Positions 24,640-34,954 are shown, numbered from the stretch's first letter. The stretch is 64,000 nt of DNA from Bosea sp. 124 (GCF_003046175.1 NZ_PZZM01000001.1:186001-250000), one strand, 5' to 3'. The notes: generated by a model from the letters alone, not told the origin. Made by a program: numbers and translations.

Positions 24640-25221
24640 TCAAACCTGTTCCTTCTCGACCCATTTGTAGGTCGCGGCCGGGACATATTGCTCCATCCTG
24701 TCGAGCAGGGTCGCGGGCTGCGTATCGGTGATCGCCATGGCGCGGTGGGTCTGCTTGAGGAAACCCGCCTCCACCGTGTTGTCCAGGAACGCCGCCAGCG
24801 GATCGTAGAAGCCCGCGACGTTGAGGAAAGCGAGCGGTTTGTCGTGGATACCGAGCTGGCCCCAGGTCCAGATCTCGAACAGCTCCTCGAAGGTGCCGAT
24901 GCCGCCCGGCATGGCGATGAAGCCATCGGACAGCTCCGCCATCCGCGCCTTGCGGATATGCATGGTCTCGACGACCTCCAGCCGCGTCAGCCCGTAATGG
25001 CCGACTTCCTTCTCACGAAGGGCGCGGGGGATGATGCCGTGGACCTCGCCGCCGGCCGCCAGCGCGGCGTCGGCGACGATGCCCATCAGCCCGACCGCGC
25101 CGCCGCCATAGACCAGAACCATGCCGCGCCGGGCGATCTCCGCGCCCATGGCGCGCGCGGCATCTGCATAGACAGGTTCGTTTCCGGGATTGGACCCGCA
25201 GAAGACACAGACCGATTTCAT
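24640..25221 (-). CDS. LOG-family (TIGR00730) Rossmann-fold protein
   Basis: The 193-residue protein has the LOG signature [16 protein letters not shown] and the N-terminal [13 protein letters not shown] motif. LOG enzymes release cytokinin bases from their ribotides or act as nucleotide 5'-monophosphate phosphoribohydrolases; the bacterial substrate is often not known. The ATG overlaps the stop of the upstream peptidase gene (ATGA). A longer reading from 25440 lies inside that gene and is rejected. Confidence 0.93.
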   Translation of the reverse strand: MKSVCVFCGSNPGNEPVYADAARAMGAEIARRGMVLVYGGGAVGLMGIVADAALAAGGEVHGIIPRALREKEVGHYGLTRLEVVETMHIRKARMAELSDGFIAMPGGIGTFEELFEIWTWGQLGIHDKPLAFLNVAGFYDPLAAFLDNTVEAGFLKQTHRAMAITDTQPATLLDRMEQYVPAATYKWVEKEQV

Positions 25222-26615
25222 GAAACAGCCTTTTCGGCACCGAGCGCCTGCATGATCCGCGCCCAGGAACGCTGGCCCTTGTGGAAGGACGAGAGGTCGT
25301 ATTTCTCGTTGGGCGAATGGACACGGTCGTCGTCGAGTCCGAAGCCGACCAGCAGCGTGTCCATGCCGAGCAGGCGCTTGAAATCGCCGACGACCGGAAC
25401 CGAGCCGCCCGAGCCGATGGTCACGGCCTTGCGGCCCCACTCCTCGGTCAGGGCGGCGCGCGCGCTGGTGAGTGCCGGCGAATCCAGCGGCACCGCGATC
25501 GCAGGCGAGGCGCCATGCTCGATGAAGCTTGCGGTGACGTCGGCCGGGAGGCGTGCACGCACGAAAGCCTGGAAGCTGGCTGCGATCTTCTGCGGATCCT
25601 GCTTTCCCACCAGGCGAAACGAGATCTTGGCGAAGGCTTTGCCGGCGATCACGGTCTTGGTGCCTTCCCCGGTATAGCCGCCCCAGATGCCGTTGACGTC
25701 GCAGGTCGGGCGCGACTGGATCTGCTCGATCAGCATGCGGCCCTTCTCGCCGATCGAGTGTTTCAGGCCGATCTGGCCGAGGAACTCCGCTTCGGTGAGG
25801 TTGAGATCGGCCCAGTCCGCCTTCTGCTGGTTGGTCGGTTCCTCGACGCCCTCATAGAAGCCCGGCAGCGTGATCTTGCCGGTCTCGTCATGCAGGGCAG
25901 CCACGATGGTCGCCAGCACATAGATCGGATTGGCAGCAGCTCCGCCGAACAGCCCCGAATGCAGGTCCCTGTCGGCGCAGGTGATCGTGACCTCCTGATA
26001 GACCATGCCGCGCAGCGAGGCGGTGATCGCCGGGGTTTCGCGATCCCACATGCCGGTGTCGCAGACGAGGGCGAAATCGGCCTTCAGCTCCTCCGCGTTC
26101 TCGCGGACGAAGGCCGGCAGGTTGAGCGAACCCGATTCCTCCTCACCCTCGACCATGATGGTGACGCCGATGGGCAGATCGCCGGTCTCGGCAAGCGTCG
26201 CCCGCATCGCCTCGACGAAGGTCATGACCTGGCCCTTGTCGTCGCAGGCCCCGCGCCCGACGATGACCTTGCGACCGGGCTCGATCTCCCTGACCACCGG
26301 CTTGAACGGCTCGGTGTCCCAGAGTTCGAGCGGATCGACCGGCTGCACGTCGTAATGGCCATAGAACAGCACGTGCGGCGCACCGGGCTTCGGGCGATGG
26401 CCGAGCACGACCGGATGGCCGGGCGTCTCGCGCAGGCCGGCGGTGAAGCCGAGCGATTCCAGATCCCTGGCCAGCCATTCCGCGGCGCGGCGGCTGTCGG
26501 CCGCGTAGGCCGAGTCGGTCGAGATCGAGGGGATCTCAAGCCAGGAGGAGAGGCGCGCGAGCGAACCCTCGAGATCGGCATCGAGACGGGCGAGGATGGC
26601 GGGGAGCTTGGACAT
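25218..26615 (-). CDS. M20-family dipeptidase/metallopeptidase
   Basis: The 465-residue protein has M20 metal-binding motifs: the histidine in [13 protein letters not shown], the aspartate in [11 protein letters not shown], the Glu pair in VEGEEESGS and later the aspartate of VCDTGMWDR and a C-terminal histidine region ([11 protein letters not shown]). The dimerisation domain lies in the middle. It hydrolyses dipeptides or related amides in the cytoplasm. ATG at 26615 is chosen; a GTG eight codons upstream is the alternative. It is coupled to the LOG gene. Confidence 0.93.
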   Translation of the reverse strand: MSKLPAILARLDADLEGSLARLSSWLEIPSISTDSAYAADSRRAAEWLARDLESLGFTAGLRETPGHPVVLGHRPKPGAPHVLFYGHYDVQPVDPLELWDTEPFKPVVREIEPGRKVIVGRGACDDKGQVMTFVEAMRATLAETGDLPIGVTIMVEGEEESGSLNLPAFVRENAEELKADFALVCDTGMWDRETPAITASLRGMVYQEVTITCADRDLHSGLFGGAAANPIYVLATIVAALHDETGKITLPGFYEGVEEPTNQQKADWADLNLTEAEFLGQIGLKHSIGEKGRMLIEQIQSRPTCDVNGIWGGYTGEGTKTVIAGKAFAKISFRLVGKQDPQKIAASFQAFVRARLPADVTASFIEHGASPAIAVPLDSPALTSARAALTEEWGRKAVTIGSGGSVPVVGDFKRLLGMDTLLVGFGLDDDRVHSPNEKYDLSSFHKGQRSWARIMQALGAEKAVS

Positions 26616-26704
26616 GGCACTCGGCAAGGCTGGGCTCACGAGCGAACGGGAGCCGATTCAGATGGCGCCATCATGGCAAGGCTTGGCGGGTAAGGTAAGT
26701 CAGC

Positions 26705-26818
26705 CTACCGACCGAGGCCGCGCAGCGTCTCGAAAAGCTGCTGTTCCTGTTCCGCGGCTTGCAAGCGCGTCGCGGAAAGCACTGCGAACACGACCCACAT
26801 CACGGCTTCATTCGCCAT
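26705..26818 (-). CDS. Possible 37-residue membrane peptide
   Basis: A short frame (MANEAVMWVVFAVLSATRLQ...) encodes one hydrophobic helix followed by a charged tail in the 301-base interval upstream of the peptidase gene. There is no convincing ribosome binding site, and a longer reading starts at 26980 inside the next gene. It is listed because otherwise this interval holds nothing recognisable. Confidence 0.25.
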   Translation of the reverse strand: MANEAVMWVVFAVLSATRLQAAEQEQQLFETLRGLGR

Positions 26819-26916
26819 ACGCGCCTGTCCAGGCAGAAGGTCTCGCCGGTTGATCCCGAAGTGACCGAAACGACCACATCGTCGTGCAGCGCGAGGCAGA
26901 TTCGATGTGAAGCGCT

Positions 26917-27288
26917 CTATTGCACGACCACTTCGTAATTGAGCCTCGCACAACCCGAGCCCCACGTGTCTTTTCCGCATATATAAATGACGTAGTTATC
27001 CGACCCTGAGAACCCGGCCCTCGGAATGTAATAGAACGTCACCTCTCCGATCTGTCGCAATATTCCGTTCGCAGGAGGTTTCAGCGCGACGATCTTGTCC
27101 ATCCTCCAAGTGCCTGCCACCTGATAGGTATGGCCGCATCCCTGTGCGTTCATCGTGGCGTGCAGCGTCACCCGATCGTTGGTATTGAGATACCACTTCG
27201 GTCCATTGACGACGCACTCCGCCGCCGCCGGCGAACAGCACACGAGCAGGGTCATAAAAATCGAGCAACGGATACGCGCGACTTCCAC
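26917..27288 (-). CDS. Small secreted protein with two likely disulfides, unknown function
   Basis: The 123-residue protein has a signal peptide ending near AAAE (about 23-24). The mature part has four cysteines (C25, C51, C104, C113), which may form two disulfides, and a stretch VTFYYIPRAGFSGSDNYVIY that resembles strands of bacterial Ig-like/cadherin-like domains. Base composition is clearly more AT-rich than in the neighbours, which points to acquired DNA. No function can be assigned. Confidence 0.75.
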   Translation of the reverse strand: MEVARIRCSIFMTLLVCCSPAAAECVVNGPKWYLNTNDRVTLHATMNAQGCGHTYQVAGTWRMDKIVALKPPANGILRQIGEVTFYYIPRAGFSGSDNYVIYICGKDTWGSGCARLNYEVVVQ

Positions 27289-27360
27289 AGTTCCTCCTCG
27301 TCAGCCGAAACGACCGACCGTACAGAGGATACACCGTTCGCGCACGCTCAGCAGCCTGCC

Positions 27361-28902
27361 TTAGCGCTTGCCACCCATCATCGAGCCCAGCACGCCGCGC
27401 AGGATCGCGGTGCCGACCTGCCGGCCGATCGAAGTCGCGGCCGAGCGCGCTGCCGAGGTGATGATCTTCTCGGTCATGCTCTGCGGCAGGGCGCCACCCC
27501 GGCTGCCGGGGCCGGTCTTCGGCCGTGGCGCATTCGAATTGCCGCCGAGCCAGCCGCCGATCGTGTCGAGGATGCCGCCATCGCCCGTGGTCGAGGCCTC
27601 GATCGGCTCGCCATCGGGAGTCAGGTTCTTGCGCTTCATCAGCTCTTCATAAGCCGAGTCGCGGTCGACCATCGTGTCGTACTTGCCCTTGAAACCGGAC
27701 TCGTTCAGCGCCTGCTGGCGGATCTGGACAGTGCAGGGACCGACCTGTGCCATCGGTGGGGCGATCAGGGTGCGCTCGACGATGGTCGGCGTGCCCTTGC
27801 CCTCCAGCGTCGAGGTCAGCGCCTCGCCGACCGCGAGCTGCATGATCGCCTCGGCGGTGTTGATCTTCGGGTTCTGGCGAAAGGTCTCTGCGGCGGCCTT
27901 GACCGCCTTCTGGTCGCGCGGGGTGAAGGCGCGCAGCGCGTGCTGGACGCGGTTGCCGAGCTGGGCCAGCACGGTGTCGGGAATGTCGAGCGGGTTCTGC
28001 GTCACGAAATAGACGCCGACGCCCTTCGAGCGGATCAGGCGGACGACCTGCTCGACCGCCGTCAGCAGCGCCTTCGGCGCGCCGTTGAAGAGCAGATGCG
28101 CCTCGTCGAAGAAGAAGACGAGCTTGGGCTTCTCCAGATCGCCGACCTCGGGCAGTTGCTCGAACAGCTCCGAGAGCAGCCAGAGCAGGAAGGTCGCATA
28201 GAGCCGCGGATTGGCCATCAGCTTGTCGGCCGCCATGATATTGACGATGCCGCGGCCGTAGCGGTCCAGCTTCATCAGATCGGCAATGTCGAGCGCCGGC
28301 TCGCCAAAGAACATGTCGCCCTTCTGGTTCTCCAGCACCAGCAGCGCGCGCTGGATCGTGCCGACGGTCTGCGAGGTCACGTTGCCGTATTTCGTCGTCA
28401 GGTCCTTGGCGTTCTCGGCGATGAAGCCGAGGATCGCGCGCAGATCCTTGAGATCGAGCAGCAGGAGCTTCTGCTCGTCGGCGATGCGGAAAGCGATGTT
28501 GAGCACGCCCTCCTGCGTCTCGTTGAGATCGAGCAGTCGCGCCAGAAGCAGCGGCCCCATCTCGGAAATGGTGGCGCGGACGGGGTGGCCCTGCTCGCCG
28601 AAGACGTCCCAGAACACGGTGGTGAACTGGTCGGGTTCGTATTTCACGCCGATCTCTTCGGCGCGCTTGACGAAGGGTGGCTTGGAATCGCCCGGCGCCG
28701 CGATGCCCGAGAGGTCGCCCTTGATGTCAGCGGCGAAGACCGGGACGCCCGCTTTGGCGAAGCCCTCGGCCATGACCTGCAGCGTCACGGTCTTGCCGGT
28801 GCCGGTCGCGCCCGTCACGAGGCCGTGGCGGTTGGCGAGCTTGAGCAGCAGGTTTTCTGCCTTCCAGCTTTTGCCGATCAGAATCGCGCCGTCATCCGCC
28901 AT
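27361..28902 (-). CDS. HerA/DUF853-family ATPase (YjgR-like)
   Basis: The 513-residue protein has Walker A GATGTGKTVT at about 31-40, Walker B LVFFFDEAHLLF at about 258 and the sensor region VYFVTQNPLDIPD. The C-terminal part is Gly/Pro-rich (SNAPRPKTGPGSRGG) and ends in a helix with a hydrophobic GTAILRGVLGSMM. HerA-FtsK-like ATPases are hexameric motors; the role of the DUF853 branch is not established. It is divergent from the DUF2267 gene, with 173 bases between them. Confidence 0.92.
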   Translation of the reverse strand: MADDGAILIGKSWKAENLLLKLANRHGLVTGATGTGKTVTLQVMAEGFAKAGVPVFAADIKGDLSGIAAPGDSKPPFVKRAEEIGVKYEPDQFTTVFWDVFGEQGHPVRATISEMGPLLLARLLDLNETQEGVLNIAFRIADEQKLLLLDLKDLRAILGFIAENAKDLTTKYGNVTSQTVGTIQRALLVLENQKGDMFFGEPALDIADLMKLDRYGRGIVNIMAADKLMANPRLYATFLLWLLSELFEQLPEVGDLEKPKLVFFFDEAHLLFNGAPKALLTAVEQVVRLIRSKGVGVYFVTQNPLDIPDTVLAQLGNRVQHALRAFTPRDQKAVKAAAETFRQNPKINTAEAIMQLAVGEALTSTLEGKGTPTIVERTLIAPPMAQVGPCTVQIRQQALNESGFKGKYDTMVDRDSAYEELMKRKNLTPDGEPIEASTTGDGGILDTIGGWLGGNSNAPRPKTGPGSRGGALPQSMTEKIITSAARSAATSIGRQVGTAILRGVLGSMMGGKR

Positions 28903-29075
28903 GAGCCTGCCTGTTGTGCTTTCGATGGGTCAGGGCAAGGGTGTAGCGAAAGGCGCCGGCCGGCGGAAGCCCGATCGCGGCGCAGACTATCGGCTTGATC
29001 CAATCGTTGATATATGAACTATCTCGCCGTCACTCGCCGCAACCAATAGGATGAAGACCATGCAGGACCAACACC

Positions 29076-29462
29076 ATGGATGAACTGATCTCCCGCGTGA
29101 TCGCGGCCTCGGGCCTCAATGAGGAACTCGCCCGCAAGGCGATCGGCATCATCCTCGCCTTCCTGCAGAAGGAAGGCCCCCCGGCCGAGATCGGCGAGCT
29201 GATGAGCGCGCTGCCGGGTGCGCAGGACCTCGCCAATGCCGAGGGCGGCGCCAAGGGTGGCTTGATGGGCATGGTCGGCGGTCTGATGGGTGGTGGCGGC
29301 GGCGTCATGGCGCTGGGCGGCCAGTTGATGGGCGCCGGCCTCTCGATGGGCCAGATCCAATCCGTCTCGAAGGAGATGTTCGCGGTCGGCCGCGAGAAGG
29401 CGGGCGAGGACGCGATGGGCGCAATCGTCGGCGCCATCCCGGGGCTCGGCCAGTTCGTCTGA
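29076..29462 (+). CDS. DUF2267-like small protein
   Basis: The 128-residue protein begins with a helical segment (MDELISRVIAASGLNEELARKAIGIILAFLQKEGP) of the DUF2267 type, followed by a Gly/Met-rich segment (GGLMGMVGGLMGGGGGVMALGG) and a C-terminal helix. It could be cytoplasmic or membrane-associated. A strong hairpin terminator follows. Function is unknown. Confidence 0.75.
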   Translation: MDELISRVIAASGLNEELARKAIGIILAFLQKEGPPAEIGELMSALPGAQDLANAEGGAKGGLMGMVGGLMGGGGGVMALGGQLMGAGLSMGQIQSVSKEMFAVGREKAGEDAMGAIVGAIPGLGQFV

Positions 29463-29486
29463 GCATCCATATCGCAAGGCAAGAGC

Positions 29487-29520
29487 ACAACGCCGCCGCG
29501 AGGCGGCGTTGTTGTTTCGG
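29487..29520 (+). terminator. Rho-independent terminator after the DUF2267 gene
   Basis: An 11-base-pair perfect stem (29487-29497 with 29502-29512, loop GCGA) is followed by TGTTT. It lies 25 bases after the stop codon of the DUF2267 gene and separates it from mutA. Confidence 0.85.
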
Positions 29521-29647
29521 GCCCCAGCCAGCGCGGCGCAGGTTTGCGCAGGCCCGGTGCGACGAAGTAGGAATGGTGATGCGTCGCCAGCCATGGCAAT
29601 GACCGCCTCGCGACTGCACAAGCGGCAAGAGACGAGGATCGGCGCGC

Positions 29648-31627
29648 ATGAAATCGGCCCCAGCATCCGACCTGCCCTTCATGGACGCCTTTGCCGCGCC
29701 CTCGCAGGAGGCATGGCGCGCCGCGGTCGACAAGGTTCTGAAGGGCGCCGATTTCGAGAAGCGGCTGGTCGGCAAGACCGCCGACGACATTCGCATCGAG
29801 CCGCTTTATGAAGCCGCCTCCCCGGCGCTCAGGCCGTTGCGCGGCGAGGCCGGCCGCTGGCATGTCGCCGTCCGCCTCGACCACCCCGAACCGGCGGAGG
29901 CGCAAAAGCTCGCTCTCGCCGATCTCGAAGGCGGGGCGGATTTCCTGTCCATCGCCTTTGCCGGCGCACGCGCGGCGCGCGGCTACGGGCTCGTCGCCGA
30001 CGATGTCGCAGCACTCGACGCCAGCCTCGACGGCGCGATGCTCGACCTCATCCGGCTGCGCCTGGATCCGGCTCCGCAAGGCCGCGTCAATGCGCTGCTG
30101 CTGGCGGCCCTCGTCGAAAAACGCGGTCTCTCGCCCGACACGCTAACGATCGATTTCGGGCTGGACCCGATCGGACTTCTGGCTAGCCAAGGTTCCCTCG
30201 CGGCACCCTGGCCGGAGATCGGCCGCCGGCTCGCCGATACGGTCCGTGCTCTGAAGGCTCGCGGCTTTGCCGGACCATTCATCACTGCCGATGCCCGGCC
30301 CTGGCACGAGGCCGGCGCCAGCGAGGCACAGGAACTCGGCGCGATGCTGGCGACGGCGATCGCCTATCTGCGCGCTCTGGAGAATGAGGGCTTCCCGCTG
30401 GAGGAGGCGCGGGACGCGATCTCCTTCGTTCTCGTCGCCGATACTGACGAATTCCTGACCATCGCCAAGTTCCGCGCGGCGCGCCTGCTCTGGCAGCGCG
30501 TGCAGCAGGCCTGCGGCCTGTCGCCGAAGCCGATGATCCTGCATGCCGAGACGGCCTGGCGCTCGCTGACCCGGCGCGACCCCTGGGTCAATCTGCTGCG
30601 CGGCACGATCGCGACCTTCTCGGCCGGCATCGGCGGCGCGGATTCCCTGATCGTGCAGCCCTTCACCGCCGCGCTCGGCCTGCCGGACGGCTTCGCCCGC
30701 CGCGTCGCGCGCAACACGCAGCTCGTTTTGCTGGAGGAGGCCAATCTCTGGCGCGTCGCCGACCCGGCTGCAGGTGCCGGCAGCTTCGAAGCGCTGACGC
30801 TGGCGTTGTGCGAGCAGGCCTGGGGCGTGCTGCAAGGGCTGGAGCAGCGAGCCGCGGACGGCCTGCCCGGCATCGTTGCGGCCCTCGCCAGCGGAACCGT
30901 GCAGGCCGATCTCGCCAAGCAGCGCGAGGCACGGGCGAAGGCGATCGCCACCCGCCGCGAACCGATCACCGGCACGAGCGAGTTCCCCAATCTTAAGGAA
31001 ACGCCGGTCGCCGTGCTCGCTGTCGCACCCGTCGGGCGGCCGACGCCGAGGACAGAGCTGCGCAAGGCTTCAGAGCAGGATCAGGGCGATCTCATCGACC
31101 AGCTCGCGGGGGGCGCGACGCGCGATGCGGCACTGAGTGCGCCGGAGGACAGCGTGCAAGCCCAGGCCCTGCCCTCGCAGCGGCTGGCCGAGCCTTTCGA
31201 GGTCCTCCGGGACAAGGCGGATGCCGCCCCGCAGCGCCCGGTCGTCTTTCTGGCGACGCTTGGGCCGATCGCCGATTTCACAGCGCGCGCCGGCTTTGCG
31301 CGCAATCTGTTCGAGGCCGGCGGACTGTCGGCACCAAGCGGCGGCGGCTTTGCGAAGGACGGCGTGACCGACATAGCGGCCCTCGTCGCAGCCTGCACCG
31401 CATCGGGCGCCCGCCTCGCCTGCCTCTGCGGTTCGGACGCCGCCTATGCGGCTGAAGGCCGTGCCGCGTCGCAAGCGCTGACCACAGCCGGCGCGACCGT
31501 CTGGCTGGCGGGTCGCCCCGGCGACATGGAAGCAGAGCTGAACCAAGCGGGTGTCACCTCGTTCATCTATGCGGGTGGCGATGTCATCGAGGCGCTCACG
31601 CGCGCCCATGCCATCGTCGCTGCCTGA
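29648..31627 (+). CDS. mutA: Methylmalonyl-CoA mutase small (beta) subunit
   Basis: The 659-residue protein has the mutase TIM-barrel domain (about 30-440), with segments such as MILHAETAWRSLTRRDPWVNLLRGTIATFSAGIGGADS and ADPAAGAGSFEALT, and a degenerate B12-like domain at the C-terminus without the DxHxxG motif. This is the non-catalytic partner of MutB in the propionate/ethylmalonyl-CoA pathway that interconverts methylmalonyl-CoA and succinyl-CoA. A GAGG site precedes the ATG. It begins a mutA-thiD-mutB unit. Confidence 0.95.
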   Translation: MKSAPASDLPFMDAFAAPSQEAWRAAVDKVLKGADFEKRLVGKTADDIRIEPLYEAASPALRPLRGEAGRWHVAVRLDHPEPAEAQKLALADLEGGADFLSIAFAGARAARGYGLVADDVAALDASLDGAMLDLIRLRLDPAPQGRVNALLLAALVEKRGLSPDTLTIDFGLDPIGLLASQGSLAAPWPEIGRRLADTVRALKARGFAGPFITADARPWHEAGASEAQELGAMLATAIAYLRALENEGFPLEEARDAISFVLVADTDEFLTIAKFRAARLLWQRVQQACGLSPKPMILHAETAWRSLTRRDPWVNLLRGTIATFSAGIGGADSLIVQPFTAALGLPDGFARRVARNTQLVLLEEANLWRVADPAAGAGSFEALTLALCEQAWGVLQGLEQRAADGLPGIVAALASGTVQADLAKQREARAKAIATRREPITGTSEFPNLKETPVAVLAVAPVGRPTPRTELRKASEQDQGDLIDQLAGGATRDAALSAPEDSVQAQALPSQRLAEPFEVLRDKADAAPQRPVVFLATLGPIADFTARAGFARNLFEAGGLSAPSGGGFAKDGVTDIAALVAACTASGARLACLCGSDAAYAAEGRAASQALTTAGATVWLAGRPGDMEAELNQAGVTSFIYAGGDVIEALTRAHAIVAA

Positions 31628-31640
31628 ACCGGAGCATGCC

Positions 31641-32465
31641 GTGACTGCCATCGCCCTGACCATCGCCGGCTCGGATTCCAGCGGGGGAGCCGGCATCCAG
31701 GCCGACCTCAAGACCTTCGCGGCGCATCAGGTCTATGGCGCCAGCGTCATCGTCGCGCTGACGGCCCAAAACACGAAGGGCGTCAGCGCGATCCATGCGG
31801 TGCCGGCCGATTTCGTCGCCAAGCAAATGGATGCGGTGTTCGAGGATCTCGACGTCGCGGCCGTCAAGATCGGCATGCTGGCGACGGCCGAACTGATCGA
31901 GACCGTGGCCGCCGGGCTGAAGCGGCACAAGGCGCGCCATATCGTGCTCGACCCGGTCATGGTCGCGGCCTCGGGCGCGAGACTGCTGGAGAACGAGGCG
32001 GTCGATGCAATCCGGCGCCATATCTTCCCGCTCGCGACCCTGATCACGCCGAACCTGCCGGAGGCCGCCGCCCTGCTCGGCAGCAGCGTCGCCGAGACCG
32101 ACGATGCCGTCGAGAAGCAGGCCGACAGGCTGGCTGCGCTCGGTGCCGCCAATGTCCTGATCAAGGGCGGCCATGGCAGCGGCGACAGCAGCAGCGACCT
32201 GCTGCTGCTCGCAGGCGGCAGCCGCCAGCGCTTCGATGCGCCGCGCATCACGACCCGCAACACCCATGGCACGGGCTGCACGCTCTCGTCTGCCATCGCA
32301 TCGGGGCTGGCGAAGGGGCTTCCGCTGCCGGAAGCGGTCGGCCACGCGAAGAGCTATATCTCGGCGGCGATCGCCGCTGCCGACGAGGTTCCGGTTGGCC
32401 ACGGCCACGGACCGGTGCATCATTTCCACCATTGGTGGGACCGAACGGGCGGGAGCAAGCCATGA
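31641..32465 (+). CDS. thiD: Hydroxymethylpyrimidine/phosphomethylpyrimidine kinase (ThiD-like)
   Basis: The 274-residue protein starts with GTG at 31641 ([23 protein letters not shown]) and has the ribokinase-fold signatures [24 protein letters not shown] and [14 protein letters not shown] with the catalytic GTGC. ThiD phosphorylates HMP in thiamine synthesis. The gene sits 13 bases after mutA and its stop overlaps the mutB start (ATGA), so it is part of the mutase operon. No other thiamine gene is near. A PdxK-like or other pyrimidine-kinase role cannot be excluded. Confidence 0.9.
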   Translation: MTAIALTIAGSDSSGGAGIQADLKTFAAHQVYGASVIVALTAQNTKGVSAIHAVPADFVAKQMDAVFEDLDVAAVKIGMLATAELIETVAAGLKRHKARHIVLDPVMVAASGARLLENEAVDAIRRHIFPLATLITPNLPEAAALLGSSVAETDDAVEKQADRLAALGAANVLIKGGHGSGDSSSDLLLLAGGSRQRFDAPRITTRNTHGTGCTLSSAIASGLAKGLPLPEAVGHAKSYISAAIAAADEVPVGHGHGPVHHFHHWWDRTGGSKP

Positions 32466-34627
32466 CAGCCATCCCCGATTTCGCGACGCTGTCCTTTGCC
32501 GACGGCCATGCCCCGGCTCCGGTCGCGCCACCGTCCGGCGATGATTGGCTGACGCCGGAAGGCATTCCGGTGAAGCCGATCTTCACGGCGGACGACCGCG
32601 ACGGCCTGCCTTTCGTCGAGACGCTGCCGGGCATCGCGCCCTATCTGCGCGGCCCCTACCCGACCATGTATGTCAACCAGCCCTGGACGATCCGGCAATA
32701 TGCGGGCTTCTCGACGGCGGAGGATTCCAACGCCTTCTACCGGCGCAACCTCGCGGCGGGCCAGAAAGGCCTGTCCGTCGCCTTCGATCTCGCGACCCAT
32801 CGCGGCTATGATTCCGACCATCCGCGCGTCGGCGGCGATGTCGGCATGGCCGGCGTCGCGATCGACTCGATCTACGACATGCGCACGCTGTTCTCGGGCA
32901 TCCCGCTCGACCAGATGAGCGTGTCGATGACCATGAACGGCGCCGTGCTGCCGGTGCTGGCGCTTTACATCGTCGCGGCGGAAGAACAGGGCGTGCCTGC
33001 GGCGAAACTCTCGGGGACGATCCAGAACGACATCCTCAAGGAATTCATGGTCCGCAACACCTATATCTACCCGCCCTCGCCCTCGATGCGGATCATCGGC
33101 GACATCTTCTCCTACACCTCGGCCAACATGCCGAAGTTCAACTCGATCTCGATCTCCGGCTATCACATGCAGGAGGCCGGCGCGACGCAGGACCTCGAAC
33201 TCGGCTACACGCTGGCCGACGGCGTCGAATACATCCGCGCCGGCCAGCGGGCGGGCCTCGGCGTCGATGCCTTTGCGCCACGGCTGTCCTTCTTCTGGGC
33301 CATCGGCATGAACTTCTTCATGGAGGTGGCGAAGCTGCGCGCGGGCCGGCTGATCTGGGCGAAGCTGGTCAAGGATTTCGGCGCGACCAACGAGAAATCG
33401 CTGCCGCTGCGGACGCATTGCCAGACATCCGGCTGGTCTCTGACGGCGCAGGATGTCTTCAACAACGTGCCGCGCACGATGATCGAGGCGATGGCGGCGA
33501 CGCAGGGCCACACCCAGTCCCTGCATACCAATGCGCTCGACGAGGCCTTGGCCCTTCCGACCGACTTCTCGGCCCGCATCGCCCGCAACACCCAGATCGT
33601 GCTGCAGCAGGAGAGCGGCACCGGCCGGATCATCGATCCCTGGGGCGGCTCCTATTATGTCGAGCGGCTGACCGCCGAACTGGCGAAGAAGGCCTGGGCC
33701 CATATCCAGGAGGTCGAGGCGCTCGGCGGCATGGCCAAGGCGATCGAAGCCGGCATCCCGAAGCTGCGCATCGAGGAGGCCGCCGCCAAGACGCAGGCGC
33801 GCATCGACGGCGGCCAGCAGGCGATCATCGGCGTCAACATGTTCAAGCCGAGCAACGAGGCCTCGATCGACGTGCTCAAGGTCGACAACGCCTCCGTGCG
33901 GGCCCAGCAGTTCGACAAACTGCGGAGGCTCAAGGCCGAGCGCAGCGAGGCCGATGTCCAGGCCGCGCTGAGCGCCCTGACCAACGGCGCGAAGGGCGAC
34001 GCCAACCTGCTCGACCTCGCCGTGAAGGCGGCGCGCGCCAAGGCGACAGTCGGCGAGATTTCGATGGCGATGGAGCAGGTCTTCGGGCGCCACCGGGCCG
34101 AGATCAAGTCGATCTCGGGGGTCTACAAGCGGGAGGTCGGCACGATGAACCCAGCCGTCATGCGCGTGCAGATGATGACGCATGCGTTCGAGGAGGCCGA
34201 CGGACGCCGCCCGCGCATCCTCGTCGCCAAGATGGGGCAGGACGGACATGACCGCGGCCAGAAGGTGATCGCCTCGGCCTTTGCCGATCTCGGCTTCGAC
34301 GTCGATATCGGGCCGCTTTTCGCCACGCCGGACGAGGCGGCGCGGCAGGGCGTCGAGAACGATGTCCACATCATCGGCGTCTCGTCGCTGGCAGCAGGAC
34401 ATCTGACGCTGGTGCCGGAACTGAAGGCCGCGCTCGCCAAGGCCGGCCGGCCCGACATCATGATCGTCGTCGGCGGCGTCATCCCGCCGCAGGATTTCGA
34501 TGCGCTGATCGAAGCCGGAGCCTCCGCGATCTTCCCGCCCGGCACGGTCATCGCGGATGCCGCCGAGAAGCTGCTGGAAGACCTCAACGGCCGGCTGGGC
34601 TATGTCCAGCGCAGCGCCGCCGAATAA
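32462..34627 (+). CDS. mutB: Methylmalonyl-CoA mutase large (catalytic) subunit
   Basis: The 721-residue protein (MutB/ScpA type) has the substrate-binding TIM barrel with [18 protein letters not shown] and [16 protein letters not shown], and a C-terminal B12-binding domain with [10 protein letters not shown], the cobalt-ligating histidine at H596, and [11 protein letters not shown]. The start at 32462 is preferred because it overlaps the thiD stop. It uses adenosylcobalamin and is repaired by MeaB, encoded at 45.4 kb. Confidence 0.97.
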   Translation: MTAIPDFATLSFADGHAPAPVAPPSGDDWLTPEGIPVKPIFTADDRDGLPFVETLPGIAPYLRGPYPTMYVNQPWTIRQYAGFSTAEDSNAFYRRNLAAGQKGLSVAFDLATHRGYDSDHPRVGGDVGMAGVAIDSIYDMRTLFSGIPLDQMSVSMTMNGAVLPVLALYIVAAEEQGVPAAKLSGTIQNDILKEFMVRNTYIYPPSPSMRIIGDIFSYTSANMPKFNSISISGYHMQEAGATQDLELGYTLADGVEYIRAGQRAGLGVDAFAPRLSFFWAIGMNFFMEVAKLRAGRLIWAKLVKDFGATNEKSLPLRTHCQTSGWSLTAQDVFNNVPRTMIEAMAATQGHTQSLHTNALDEALALPTDFSARIARNTQIVLQQESGTGRIIDPWGGSYYVERLTAELAKKAWAHIQEVEALGGMAKAIEAGIPKLRIEEAAAKTQARIDGGQQAIIGVNMFKPSNEASIDVLKVDNASVRAQQFDKLRRLKAERSEADVQAALSALTNGAKGDANLLDLAVKAARAKATVGEISMAMEQVFGRHRAEIKSISGVYKREVGTMNPAVMRVQMMTHAFEEADGRRPRILVAKMGQDGHDRGQKVIASAFADLGFDVDIGPLFATPDEAARQGVENDVHIIGVSSLAAGHLTLVPELKAALAKAGRPDIMIVVGGVIPPQDFDALIEAGASAIFPPGTVIADAAEKLLEDLNGRLGYVQRSAAE

Positions 34628-34630
34628 CAG

Positions 34631-34658
34631 ACAGGCGCGGCCGGCGGGCCGCGCCTGT
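34631..34658. terminator. Bidirectional hairpin between mutB and the secreted Tyr/Gly/Pro protein
   Basis: A perfect 12-base-pair stem (34631-34642 with 34647-34658, loop GGCG) lies three bases after the mutB stop. On the minus strand it is followed by CTGTTATT, and it also lies downstream of the convergent small gene, so it can serve both. Confidence 0.75.
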
Positions 34659-34687
34659 CCCATGGTCACGGACGTCGCTGCGCGACA

Positions 34688-34954
34688 CTAGCGCCAGCCA
34701 TGACCATAGCCGTAACCGTAGCGCGGCGGGGGCGGCCGGAAGCCGTAACCGTCATTGTAATGCTGCCAGCGGCGGCGCCCCCAGTAGCCATGAACGGCCG
34801 GCGGCGGCGGGCGCCAGCCATAGGCCGGTGCCTCGCTCTCGTAGCGCGGGCCAAAGGCTTCGGCAGGGCCGACAGTGACGACGCTGGCAGCGGCCAGGGC
34901 CGCGGCGCCGATGGCAAGGCTGGCTAGGCTGGTCGCGGCGAACTTGCGGAACAT
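34688..34954 (-). CDS. Small secreted Tyr/Gly/Pro/Arg-rich protein
   Basis: The 88-residue protein starts at MFRKFAATSLASL; a longer reading from 35044 lacks a signal peptide at its N-terminus. The signal peptide probably ends at PAEA (about 32). The mature part is low-complexity, with RPPPPAVHGYWGRRRWQHYN and RPPPPRYGYGYGHGWR, typical of small exported proteins common in Hyphomicrobiales. No function is known. Confidence 0.75.
   Translation of the reverse strand: MFRKFAATSLASLAIGAAALAAASVVTVGPAEAFGPRYESEAPAYGWRPPPPAVHGYWGRRRWQHYNDGYGFRPPPPRYGYGYGHGWR

Noticed and set aside
34307..34627. A possible fusion or truncation at the MutB C-terminus
   Set aside because: The B12 domain is complete with DGHDRG and the GGVIPP segment, and length is normal.
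32420..34669. A 749-codon frame antisense to mutB
   Set aside because: Same mirror-frame pattern opposite a strongly conserved enzyme gene; no start context or domain.
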